Assembly: GCA_964561995.1 (NCBI GenBank)
Contig: CAZLQZ010000013.1
Location: 1-30,676 of the forward strand
Direction: 5' to 3'
DNA from: JABIAG01 sp964561995
Lineage (GTDB): Archaea; Nanobdellota; Nanobdellia; Woesearchaeales; JABIAG01
DNA: 30,676 nucleotides
Under the pieces are notes generated by a model. It did not search any database. It was not told where the DNA came from and worked only from the letters and a program-made list of their open reading frames with translations. A program made the translations under genes and the position numbers. Below are positions 5,957-13,688 of the stretch, piece after piece (the stretch's first letter is position 1; every line of letters begins with the position of its first letter).

Positions 5957-6181
5957 TTAATTTTCAGGTTCAAATAAAATTTGATCTATGTTATTAATTT
6001 TTGAATCAATTTGTTCAATGTTTTTTCTCCATTCGACAATTTTATTATCTTCTTCTTTTTTAAGTTGTTCAACTTGTGAAAAAACATTTTTAATTCCCGC
6101 AACTTTTTCTTTAATTAGATTGACAACATCCAAAACATCTTCGTAATTTTCTATTTTTATAAATACAGGCATTTTTTCCAT
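5957..6181 (-). CDS. Small coiled-coil protein with C-terminal LFEPE motif
   Basis: A 74-residue protein that is essentially one domain: a short strand-like start MPVFIKIENYEDVLDVV, a heptad helix (about 20-60), and the ending KINNIDQILFEPEN. The same plan, with matching positions (FFIQKSRFQEML... and ...RKLLYVDGVLFGE), forms the C-terminal half of the 147-residue protein encoded 2 bases upstream, so the two are paralogous. They probably form a hetero-oligomer, but that is inference. Function unknown. It is translated from a frame that follows its neighbour almost without gap. Confidence 0.72.
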   Translation of the reverse strand: MEKMPVFIKIENYEDVLDVVNLIKEKVAGIKNVFSQVEQLKKEEDNKIVEWRKNIEQIDSKINNIDQILFEPEN

Positions 6182-6183
6182 TT

Positions 6184-6627
6184 TTATTCTCCGAATAATA
6201 CTCCATCAACATAAAGTAATTTTCTTTCAATATCTTCTAATGAAACTCTAATTTCTTCAAATTGATTTTCTTGTTTTTTTTCAATTTCCGAAATGTTATC
6301 AACTGTTGATTTTTGTTCCTTTAATGAAATGTCTGTGTCGGATATTTCCGCAAGCATTTCTTGAAATCTTGATTTTTGTATGAAAAAAGGTTGTTCTTTT
6401 TTATGATATGTTTCTAAAGTATCTTTTTTAATAGGTAATTGTTCTTCTTTTTCAATTGGTTCTTGTTCAACAACATTGGGATCTTCTTGAATTTGTGGTG
6501 GTATATCAATTCTTGGATCTTCAATTTCTTCAGAAAAAGGAGGCAATTTAATAGGTTCCGGCATAGACATTTGTTCTGGCTTTGGCGGTTCTGGAAGTAC
6601 CTCTTTTTTTCTTTTAAACCAATTCAT
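6184..6627 (-). CDS. Proline-rich/coiled-coil protein with LFxE domain
   Basis: A 147-residue protein. Residues 1-70 are a charged, Pro-rich, probably disordered region starting MNWFKRKKEVLPEPP. Residues about 78-147 form the domain shared with the next gene: QPFFIQKSRFQEMLAEI, a long helix with ISEIEKKQENQFEEIRVSLEDIERK, and the end LYVDGVLFGE. The basic MNWFKRKK start followed by a disordered linker resembles proteins tethered to membrane or nucleic acid, though nothing proves it. It is the first gene of the trio, divergent from the scpB operon across a 102-base promoter region. Family not recognised. Confidence 0.72.
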   Translation of the reverse strand: MNWFKRKKEVLPEPPKPEQMSMPEPIKLPPFSEEIEDPRIDIPPQIQEDPNVVEQEPIEKEEQLPIKKDTLETYHKKEQPFFIQKSRFQEMLAEISDTDISLKEQKSTVDNISEIEKKQENQFEEIRVSLEDIERKLLYVDGVLFGE

Positions 6628-6729
6628 ATATTAATCAGCCTTTTAGTCCTTATTAAAGTTTTAGTAGTATTCAAAAGTAGTTAAAACTTCATACAAACTT
6701 TTTTAAATAGGATTACTTTTTTACAAACC
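6628..6729. promoter_or_regulatory. Divergent promoter region, coiled-coil trio / scpB operon
   Basis: On the plus strand TTTTTAAATAG (6700-6710) is centred 25 bases before the ATG at 6730. On the minus strand CTTTAATA (within 6651-6658) is centred about 27 bases before the ATG at 6627. Both fit leaderless transcription. No other clear repeat or operator was seen. Confidence 0.5.
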
Positions 6730-7284
6730 ATGACTGAAATAAAAGCAAAAGTAATTTTGGAAGTGGCAGGTTTTCCAAAAGAACATGTAGAAAAAACTCT
6801 TAAAAAAGTAGTTGAAGAAGTAGATAAAAAAGAAAATTATGTTTTAGGAGAAAAAGAATTTTTACCCATTGAAGAAAAAAATGAAATGTTTAGTGCTATT
6901 GCAGAAATAGATGTTTCTTTTAATGAAATTGTTTTTTTATATGAATTTTGTTTTGATTTTATGCCTGCTTCAGTAGACATTTTAGAACCAGAAGAACTCA
7001 CAATCAATGCTAGGGATTTTAATTCTTCATTAAATGATATGTTAGCAACTTTGCATCAGCACGATCAATTTTTAAAAAATAGTAATGCTAAATTAAAAGT
7101 TCTTAATGCAAATTTAGGTACAGTTCTTGTTAATTTCATTTCATACTTAACGCAAGAAGGTGCTGAAATTGAAGAAATTTCAAAGAAAACAGGAATAGAA
7201 TTAGAAAAATTAAAAAACCTATTGGATAATTTAGAAAAACAAGGTGCTTTAGAAAAGAGGGATGAAAAGTATTACAAAAAATGA
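6730..7284 (+). CDS. Conserved-looking helical protein with C-terminal winged helix, unknown
   Basis: A 184-residue protein in two parts. The N-terminal part (about 1-90) begins MTEIKAKVILEVAGFPKEHV and contains alternating hydrophobic stretches (FSAIAEIDVSF, IVFLYEFCFDFMPASVDIL), resembling an alpha/beta sandwich. Then comes a helical linker (95-130) and a C-terminal segment with helix-turn-helix character, EEISKKTGIELEKLKNLLDNLEKQGALEKRD (about 149-179). Its stop overlaps the scpB start by 4 bases, so translation is coupled, which suggests a role with ScpB or the SMC complex. I do not recognise the family. The TATA box 25 bases upstream fixes the start. Confidence 0.75.
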   Translation: MTEIKAKVILEVAGFPKEHVEKTLKKVVEEVDKKENYVLGEKEFLPIEEKNEMFSAIAEIDVSFNEIVFLYEFCFDFMPASVDILEPEELTINARDFNSSLNDMLATLHQHDQFLKNSNAKLKVLNANLGTVLVNFISYLTQEGAEIEEISKKTGIELEKLKNLLDNLEKQGALEKRDEKYYKK

Positions 7285-8000
7285 ATAATGACTTGTTGAA
7301 ATTAGAAGCAGTGCTTTTTGCTTACGGCAAATTGGTTCCTGAAAATGAAATAAAATCCTTGCTTAATAAAAAGAATATTCAACCTTTATTGAATTCACTA
7401 AAAGAAAAGTATGCTAATGAAGAAACTTCTTTAAATTTAATTCAACAAGATAACAAATGGAAATTAACTGTAAAGGATTCCTATTTAGATTTAGTAAAAG
7501 GAATTGTAACTAAAACTGAATTAGATAGGCCAACTATGGAAACTTTGGCAGTAATAGCTTTTAAATATCCTGTTTTACAGTCTGAGGTTATTAGTGTAAG
7601 AAATGCAGCAGCATATGACCATATTAAGAATTTAGTTGAATCTGGATATGTAATTAAAGAAAAATTTGGAAGAAGTTATAAGTTAAAATTAACACAAAAA
7701 TTCTTTGATTATTTTGATTTACCTGAAGATAAATTAAAAGAATTATTTTCTGATTTTAAAGAAATCGAAAAGGAAATTGTTGAACAAGAAGGTAAAGCTT
7801 TAGAAGTTAAAAAGAAAGTTGAAGAACAAAAAGATATAATGAAAAAGAAAGATGAAAATCAGCAATTGGATACAATTACTAAAAAAGATGTTGAAGAAGT
7901 TGTATTGTCTGTTAATCCAGAACCTCATCCAAATCCTGAGCCTGATCCTTCACCTGAACCACCTTTGCCTGAACCCAATCCTATTCCTGAAACAGAATAA
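7281..8000 (+). CDS. scpB: Segregation and condensation protein B (ScpB)
   Basis: Tandem winged-helix dimer that binds the middle of ScpA in the SMC condensin complex. Of 239 residues, the family core is 1-160: the first wHTH starts LLKLEAVLFAYGKLVPENEIKSLL, and the second contains TMETLAVIAFKYPVLQSEVISVRN and IKNLVESGYVIKEKFGRSYKLKLT, all characteristic of ScpB. Beyond 165 a Lys/Glu coiled segment leads to a low-complexity Pro-rich tail (about 212-239) with repeats of the type NPEP/DPSPEP, uncommon for this family. It overlaps the upstream gene by 4 bases and is followed after 1 base by a zinc-ribbon gene, making a three-gene operon. Confidence 0.92.
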   Translation: MNNDLLKLEAVLFAYGKLVPENEIKSLLNKKNIQPLLNSLKEKYANEETSLNLIQQDNKWKLTVKDSYLDLVKGIVTKTELDRPTMETLAVIAFKYPVLQSEVISVRNAAAYDHIKNLVESGYVIKEKFGRSYKLKLTQKFFDYFDLPEDKLKELFSDFKEIEKEIVEQEGKALEVKKKVEEQKDIMKKKDENQQLDTITKKDVEEVVLSVNPEPHPNPEPDPSPEPPLPEPNPIPETE

Positions 8001-8001
8001 A

Positions 8002-8139
8002 ATGTTAAAATTAAGATGTCCAAAATGTGGTAATTATCAGAATTATCAGAATCAAAAAGAAATTCTTAAAAAAAGAAAAACTTGTGTTTTTTGTGGTAAA
8101 AGTTTTGATGTAATTAAACATATTGTAAAAAAAATATAA
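8002..8139 (+). CDS. Small zinc-ribbon protein
   Basis: A 45-residue basic protein starting MLKLRCPKCGNYQNYQNQ. Two knuckles, CPKC (6-9) and CVFC, both followed by Gly, form a treble-clef/zinc-ribbon-like site of the C2-C2 kind. The ATG is 1 base after the scpB stop. The same frame is open upstream through the end of scpB, but that upstream peptide is just the scpB tail read in another frame. Small zinc ribbons of this type are common in archaea and often act in RNA or translation contexts; no specific role can be read here. Confidence 0.75.
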   Translation: MLKLRCPKCGNYQNYQNQKEILKKRKTCVFCGKSFDVIKHIVKKI

Positions 8140-8147
8140 TGAGTTAA

Positions 8148-8157
8148 ATTTTTAAAC
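8148..8157 (+). promoter_or_regulatory. TATA-like box of MFS transporter gene
   Basis: ATTTTTAAAC is centred 27-28 bases before the ATG at 8180, supporting a transcript separate from the scpB operon. An ATG at 8173 is out of frame. Confidence 0.5.
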
Positions 8158-8179
8158 AACAATCAAAATTCCATGAAAA

Positions 8180-9622
8180 ATGAAAGAGACTTCACAAGAC
8201 ATTAAAAAGAAAATAAATAAAAGTTTATCTTATTCTATTAAGGATGGTTCTTGGTGGGCGGTCATGGCTGGTTTTGGTCAAAGTTACTTGTCTGCCTTTG
8301 CGGTTTTTTTAAATTCAACACCTTTTCAATTAAGTATGTTGGCGTCTATTCCTTTGGTACTATCGTCATTTCTTCAGTTGTTTGCTTTTAAATTAACTAA
8401 TATTTTTTCATCAAGAAAGAAATTAGTTTTGTATTCTGCATTTTTACAGGCTCTTGTTTGGTTATTAATTATTGGTGTTTCTTGTTTTACAAAGAATGTG
8501 TGGGTATTAATTATTTTGTCTTCTCTTTATTTTATTTTTGGAGCAATTGGTGGACCTGCATGGAATAGTTGGATGGGTGATTTAGTTCCTGAAGAGATGA
8601 GGGGTAGATATTTTGGAATGAGAAATAGAACTGTTGGATTTTTTTCTTTTTTGATGGTATCTATTGCCGGAATACTTTTAGATAAATTGTCTCAATTTGA
8701 TACTCATTTTGCTTTTTTAACTTTATTTTTTATTGCTTTTGTAGGTAGAATGGTAAGCTTTTATTACCTTTCAAAAAAGTATGAACCTATAGTAGAAATA
8801 AGAAATGTTAAACCTTATGGTTTTATTAAATATTTAAAAAATATAAGAAATAATAATTTTGGAATGTTTTCATTATATAATTCTTTATTGTATTTTTCTG
8901 TTTTTATGGTTGGTCCATTATTTGTTATTTATTTTTTGACTTATTTGAATTTTACTTATTTACAATATTCAGTTTTTATTGCAGTGTCAGCCATTTCTAG
9001 TTTTATTACTGTTTCATATTGGGGAAAACATGCAGACCATTATGGTAATAAGGCAATTTTATGGGTAACTAGTAACTTATTGTTTTTGTTACCTTTGCTT
9101 TGGTTCTTTGTTAATTTAATACCTAAACCATTTCAGTTCTTTATGGGAATTGGAATAAATCTTTTGAGTGGGATGGCTTGGGCTGGTTTTAATATAAGTT
9201 CTGGTAATTTTTTTTATGATAATGTTGAACCCGAATTAAGAATAAGATTTATTTCTTATCATAATGTTTTAAGGGGTATTGCTATATTTGCTGGAAGTTT
9301 AATTGCTGGTTGGCTTGGAAGTTTAAATTTTTCATACGGTATTATTTCAAATGGTTTGTTATTAGCAATGTTGTTATCAGCACTATGCAGATTTATTGTA
9401 ACTATGATATTTCTTAATTTTATAAGTGAAGTAAAAATGGTACATAAGCGTCCAAGGTTTTTACATTTTATTACCGTGATGCCTGTTGAAGGGCTAATGT
9501 TTGATTCGATAGTTGGAATGAATAGAACATTGAAAACTTTTAGAAATAAGTTGAAAAATCTTGAAAAAAGATTAAATTTTTTAGAAAAGAGTTTTAAAAA
9601 AAAAGGGGGAGCCCTTAAGTAA
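8180..9622 (+). CDS. Major facilitator superfamily transporter
   Basis: An integral membrane transporter of 480 residues with about twelve hydrophobic segments between residues 25 and 425. The loop after the fourth or fifth segment reads GDLVPEEMRGRYFGMRNR, the motif-A-like signature of MFS carriers (D-x-x-x-x-x-x-R-G/R). GDL and RG are also typical of a group of MFS proteins of unknown substrate in archaea and bacteria. The N terminus (1-22) is a cytoplasmic polar segment, and residues about 440-480 form a basic coiled-coil-like tail (LKTFRNKLKNLEKRLNFLEKSFKKKGG). Substrate cannot be inferred. It precedes gyrA on the same strand, but gyrA has its own TATA box. Confidence 0.85.
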   Translation: MKETSQDIKKKINKSLSYSIKDGSWWAVMAGFGQSYLSAFAVFLNSTPFQLSMLASIPLVLSSFLQLFAFKLTNIFSSRKKLVLYSAFLQALVWLLIIGVSCFTKNVWVLIILSSLYFIFGAIGGPAWNSWMGDLVPEEMRGRYFGMRNRTVGFFSFLMVSIAGILLDKLSQFDTHFAFLTLFFIAFVGRMVSFYYLSKKYEPIVEIRNVKPYGFIKYLKNIRNNNFGMFSLYNSLLYFSVFMVGPLFVIYFLTYLNFTYLQYSVFIAVSAISSFITVSYWGKHADHYGNKAILWVTSNLLFLLPLLWFFVNLIPKPFQFFMGIGINLLSGMAWAGFNISSGNFFYDNVEPELRIRFISYHNVLRGIAIFAGSLIAGWLGSLNFSYGIISNGLLLAMLLSALCRFIVTMIFLNFISEVKMVHKRPRFLHFITVMPVEGLMFDSIVGMNRTLKTFRNKLKNLEKRLNFLEKSFKKKGGALK

Positions 9623-9644
9623 CTTTGTCGTCTATACTTTTAAT

Positions 9645-9654
9645 ACATTTAAAC
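9645..9654 (+). promoter_or_regulatory. TATA-like box of gyrA
   Basis: ACATTTAAAC ends 18 bases before the ATG at 9672 and is centred about 23 bases from it. It lies in the 49-base spacer after the MFS gene. Confidence 0.45.
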
Positions 9655-9671
9655 AACCAAAATGTTTATAA

Positions 9672-12600
9672 ATGGGTAACATTTCTAAATTAGTGAGGAT
9701 TAAATTGGAAGAAAATAAAGAGCAAGAATCTACTGAAAATCAAGAAGAAAATCTTCAAGTCTCTAATGAAAAAATTACAAAAAAAGTAATCGAAGATGAG
9801 ATGAAAGAATCTTATTTAGCTTATTCTATGAGTGTTATTGTTGGTAGAGCATTACCAGATGTAAGAGATGGTTTAAAACCAGTACATCGAAGAATTATGT
9901 TTGCTATGAATGACATGGGACTGGTTCATAATAAACCTTATAAGAAATCCGCAAGAATTGTTGGAGAAGTATTAGGTAAGTATCATCCTCATGGCGATAG
10001 TGCAGTTTATGATTCTATGGTAAGAATGGCTCAAGATTTTTCATTAAGATATCCTTTAGTTCAAGGACAAGGAAATTTTGGAAGTGTTGATGGTGACGGT
10101 GCTGCTGCAATGAGATATACTGAAGCTCGTTTATCAAAAATTGCAGAAGATGTTTTAAAAGACATTGATAAACAAACTGTTGATTTTGTTCCTAATTTTG
10201 ATGGAAGTTTAAAAGAACCTTCTTTTTTACCTTGTAAAATTCCTAACTTATTAGTTAATGGAAGTTCAGGAATTGCTGTTGGAATGGCAACTAATATTCC
10301 TCCACATAATTTAACTGAAGTTTGTAATGCTGCGATTAAATTAATTGATGAACCAGATTGTGAGTTTCAAGAATTATTAGAACTTGTAAAAGGTCCAGAT
10401 TTTCCTACTGGTGGTACCATTCTTGGTAAAACTGGAATAAGAAATGCTTTTGGTAAGGGAAGAGGGAAAATTAAAATTAGAGCAAAAACGGTTATGGAAG
10501 AAGTTAAAGGAAGACGAAAAATAATTGTAAATGAAATTCCTTATATGGTTAATAAATCATTATTATTAGAACAAATTGCAGGGATGGTTCGAGATAAAAG
10601 AATTGAAGGAATCTCAGATTTAAGAGATGAATCAGATAGGGATGGAATGCGAATAGTTATTGAACTAAAACAAGCAGCAAATGAACAAGTAACTCTTAAT
10701 CAATTATTTAAGCATACGAGAATGCAAGATACTTTTGGAGTAATAATGCTTTCTTTAGTTAACAACGAACCTAAGGTGTTATCTTTAAGAGCAATGTTAA
10801 TCTATTTTATTGAACATAGAAAAAAAGTAGTAATAAGAAGAACCCAATATGAACTAAATGTTGCTAAAGCTAGAGAACATATTTTAGCAGGTCTTGTAAT
10901 TGCTTTAGATGATATAGACCATGTAATTCAAAAAATCAAAGTTTCTAAAACTGTTAGTGAAGCTTCAGAAATGTTACAAAATGATTATTCACTTTCTGAA
11001 AAACAAGCAAAAGCGATTTTAGAAATGAAGTTACAAAAATTAAGTTCATTAGAACAACAGAAAATAAGAAATGAAATTGAAGAATTGAGAAAAATAATTG
11101 CAGGTTTAGAAGAAATCTTAGCTGATGAAAATAGAATTTTAAATATTGTTAAAACTGAATTAGAAGAAGTTAAAGAAGCTTATGGCGATGAAAGAAAAAC
11201 TCAAATTGAAGAATTTGATGATGAAGAAGTTGAAGATGAAGACTTAATTAAAGAAGAAAAGATGGTTGTAACTTTAACTAATCAAGGATATATTAAACGA
11301 CTTCCTGTAGATACTTATAAAAGTCAAGGAAGAGGTGGAAAAGGTGTTAAAGCAGCAACAACAAAAGAAGAAGATTTTGTTGAAGAATTATTTGTTGCAT
11401 CAACTCATGCTTTCTTATTAATTTTTACAGATAAAGGAAAAGTATACTGGAAAAAAGTTTACAAAATACCTGAAGCAGGAAGAACTGCAAAGGGAATTCC
11501 TATTGTTAATTTAATTGAAAAAGAACAAGATGAAAAAGTTACTGCCGTAATTCCTGTTAGAGAATTTAAAGAAGGCAAATGTTTATTTTTTGCAACTAGG
11601 AATGGGACTGTAAAAAGAACACAATTAGAATTTTTTTCTAAACCTAGGAAAGGTGGAATAATTGCTTTAGGTTTAGATGAAGGTGACAAGTTAGTTAATG
11701 TTGCAATGACAAATTCCGATGAACAAATTATGTTAGCAACCAAAAAAGGTCGAGCTGTTAAGTTTAAAGAATCCGATATAAGATTAATGGGTAGAACTGC
11801 TAAAGGTGTTCGAGGTATTAGAGTTAAAGAAAATGATGAACTTGTTGGTATGATAATTGCTAAAGATGAAAATACTTTACTTACTGTTACAAATAAAGGT
11901 TATGGAAAAAGAACTCTTATCTCCGATTATAGATTAATTAATCGTGGTGGTTCTGGAGTTATTAATATAAAATGTACTGATAAAAATGGGACAGTTGTAG
12001 CTGTAAAACATATTAATGATGATAGCGACTTATTATTAATTTCAAGAAATGGTGTTGCAATCAGAATGAGTGCTTCTGTAGTTTCTGTAATTGGAAGAAA
12101 TACTCAAGGAGTTAGGGTTATGAAACTTAAAGAAGGTGATGAATTAGTTGCTATTGCTAAATGTGCAAAAGAAGAAGTAGATGATTCTGCCTTAGACCCA
12201 AATGATGATGGTTCTGATAATGATAATTCATCTGAATCCGACAATGCAATTTCAAATAATAATTCTTTAGAAGAACCAAATCAATCTTCATCAGAAGAAG
12301 TAACGAATAAACAAGATGTACCAGAAGTTGAAGAACAATTTGAAGAATCTCAATTTGAATCTACTTCTGAACAAAAAAATGAAGAAGAACAACAAACAGA
12401 AGTTGTAGATGAGCAGGTAAAAAAACCTATTGAAGAGCAAAATGATGAAGTTGTAAAAGAATCAAACGTTATGGAATCTGAATCTAATTTAGAAATTTCA
12501 AATGAAGAAGTTGTTGAAAAACCAGTTGATAAAGAATATAATTCTGAAAATCAAAGTGATACAACAGAAACTGAACAATCATCACAAGAAGAGTCTATTG

Positions 12601-12722
12601 AAGATAATCAAGTCTCAAAAGAAGTTGAACAAGCTCAGCAATCTGATGACGAACAACAAGAGGATCCAACTGTTTCAAATGAAGAAGTTGATGAAGTATC
12701 TGATGTTTCTAAACAAATATAA
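9672..12722 (+). CDS. gyrA: DNA gyrase subunit A with long acidic tail
   Basis: Breaks and rejoins DNA for negative supercoiling, together with GyrB (not in this window). Residues about 30-500 form the breakage-reunion core: SYLAYSMSVIVGRALPDVRDGLKPVHRR, HPHGDSAVYDSMVRMAQ, and the catalytic Tyr149 in AAAMRYTEARL. The C-terminal beta-pinwheel has the GyrA box QGRGGKG (about 552-558) and six blade repeats such as TNQGYIKR, ATRNGTVKR, ATKKGRAVK, TNKGYGKR and ISRNGVAIR. The GyrA box separates gyrase from topoisomerase IV. After about residue 833 comes an approximately 180-residue tail of Glu, Gln, Asp, Ser, Asn without blade motifs, making the protein 1016 residues against about 820-880 for typical GyrA. 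Bacterial-type gyrase in archaea is generally attributed to transfer. Confidence 0.95.
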   Translation: MGNISKLVRIKLEENKEQESTENQEENLQVSNEKITKKVIEDEMKESYLAYSMSVIVGRALPDVRDGLKPVHRRIMFAMNDMGLVHNKPYKKSARIVGEVLGKYHPHGDSAVYDSMVRMAQDFSLRYPLVQGQGNFGSVDGDGAAAMRYTEARLSKIAEDVLKDIDKQTVDFVPNFDGSLKEPSFLPCKIPNLLVNGSSGIAVGMATNIPPHNLTEVCNAAIKLIDEPDCEFQELLELVKGPDFPTGGTILGKTGIRNAFGKGRGKIKIRAKTVMEEVKGRRKIIVNEIPYMVNKSLLLEQIAGMVRDKRIEGISDLRDESDRDGMRIVIELKQAANEQVTLNQLFKHTRMQDTFGVIMLSLVNNEPKVLSLRAMLIYFIEHRKKVVIRRTQYELNVAKAREHILAGLVIALDDIDHVIQKIKVSKTVSEASEMLQNDYSLSEKQAKAILEMKLQKLSSLEQQKIRNEIEELRKIIAGLEEILADENRILNIVKTELEEVKEAYGDERKTQIEEFDDEEVEDEDLIKEEKMVVTLTNQGYIKRLPVDTYKSQGRGGKGVKAATTKEEDFVEELFVASTHAFLLIFTDKGKVYWKKVYKIPEAGRTAKGIPIVNLIEKEQDEKVTAVIPVREFKEGKCLFFATRNGTVKRTQLEFFSKPRKGGIIALGLDEGDKLVNVAMTNSDEQIMLATKKGRAVKFKESDIRLMGRTAKGVRGIRVKENDELVGMIIAKDENTLLTVTNKGYGKRTLISDYRLINRGGSGVINIKCTDKNGTVVAVKHINDDSDLLLISRNGVAIRMSASVVSVIGRNTQGVRVMKLKEGDELVAIAKCAKEEVDDSALDPNDDGSDNDNSSESDNAISNNNSLEEPNQSSSEEVTNKQDVPEVEEQFEESQFESTSEQKNEEEQQTEVVDEQVKKPIEEQNDEVVKESNVMESESNLEISNEEVVEKPVDKEYNSENQSDTTETEQSSQEESIEDNQVSKEVEQAQQSDDEQQEDPTVSNEEVDEVSDVSKQI

Positions 12723-12761
12723 TTTGATAAAATAATATATTTATAAAAAAAGATTTAGTAA

Positions 12762-13688
12762 TTAAGACATTTTTTTAATATAATTTTGAATTTTTTCTTT
12801 GATTTCTTGTTTTAATTCTTCATCTAAGTTCAATTGATCAACTTCTTCATTCCAATTAACTTTTGGCATTTTTGTTAAAGTTCCAGAAAAGACTTTTCCT
12901 GCTTTTTTCACTTCTAATTCAATTTCTTTTAATTCCTTAGATCCAAATTTTCTTATTGCAGGTATTTTAGTAATGCTATTTGCTCCTGCTTTTAATAATT
13001 TAGAATAATAATTTATTTTATCTGTCCATGCTCCTGCAATAATTTCAATTTTTGGAAACTGTTTTCTAGTTAAAGAAATCCAATCGGAGTAATATTCTTT
13101 TGTTGGAGATATTTTATATATTGTTCCTGGATGAGGATTTAATGCATAAAAAGTAATCCTTGAAATGTCATTTTCTTCAATGAACCTTTTTAGATTTTTA
13201 AAATCTTCAATTTTTTCACCTAAACCAATTATTAAGGTCATTGCTTTTTTGAGTTTTAATTCGTCACAATATTTGAATGTTTGAATTATTGGTTTTAGTT
13301 TTTTACTTGGGCAAATATATTTTCTTAATTCCCAGTTAACTGTTTCAACAGTGCCTGCATAACCTTCAATAAATGGTTTGAACATTTCTAATTCTTTTTT
13401 ATTTAAAGTTCCAATATTTAACCATTGTTTTTCTTTTGTAATTTCTTTAATTGTTTTTACAAGAAATAATAATTTTTCTTTTGAATATGCCCCATATCCT
13501 CCTGAAATAAATTCGATTTTCCATCCTAATTTCATTGAAATAATTGTTTCTGCAAAAATCGAAGCAAAACCTCTTTTTGCATTAGGTTTTTTTTTAAGTG
13601 TGGACATGTAACAGAATTTACAATCTCCATATTTACAATACCAGCTAAAAAATAACGCCCTTTCAAAATAAACTTTTTTTGATATCAT
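12762..13688 (-). CDS. Radical SAM protein, BioB-like, function unknown
   Basis: A 308-residue radical SAM enzyme: a [4Fe-4S] cluster reductively cleaves S-adenosylmethionine. The cluster motif is C18-x4-C23-x2-C26 (CKYGDCKFCYMS), one residue longer than the canonical CxxxCxxC. A GGE-like strand, FISGGYGAYS, follows near 60, and TLIIGLGEKIEDF near 168 is the GxIxGxxE-type strand. The pattern ...WYCxxxDCKFCYMST resembles archaeal proteins related to biotin synthase, but there is no second-cluster Cys set I can assign. The C terminus (about 245-308) is charged and helical. The start overlaps the preceding alpha/beta hydrolase gene by 4 bases. Substrate unknown. Confidence 0.82.
   Translation of the reverse strand: MISKKVYFERALFFSWYCKYGDCKFCYMSTLKKKPNAKRGFASIFAETIISMKLGWKIEFISGGYGAYSKEKLLFLVKTIKEITKEKQWLNIGTLNKKELEMFKPFIEGYAGTVETVNWELRKYICPSKKLKPIIQTFKYCDELKLKKAMTLIIGLGEKIEDFKNLKRFIEENDISRITFYALNPHPGTIYKISPTKEYYSDWISLTRKQFPKIEIIAGAWTDKINYYSKLLKAGANSITKIPAIRKFGSKELKEIELEVKKAGKVFSGTLTKMPKVNWNEEVDQLNLDEELKQEIKEKIQNYIKKMS

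Noticed and set aside
6439..6684. 81-codon Phe/Trp-rich plus-strand frame
   Set aside because: Antisense of the Pro/Glu/Lys-rich coiled-coil gene; the composition is explained by the complement.
7921..8000. Tandem repeat in the scpB tail as a CRISPR-like or regulatory repeat
   Set aside because: It is an imperfect codon repeat (Pro-Glu/Asp) in frame with scpB; no spacer pattern. No CRISPR array was seen anywhere in the window.
12502..12735. 77-codon frame within the gyrA tail
   Set aside because: It is a shifted reading of the acidic low-complexity tail (Glu/Gln codons read as Lys/Asn), without a start signal.
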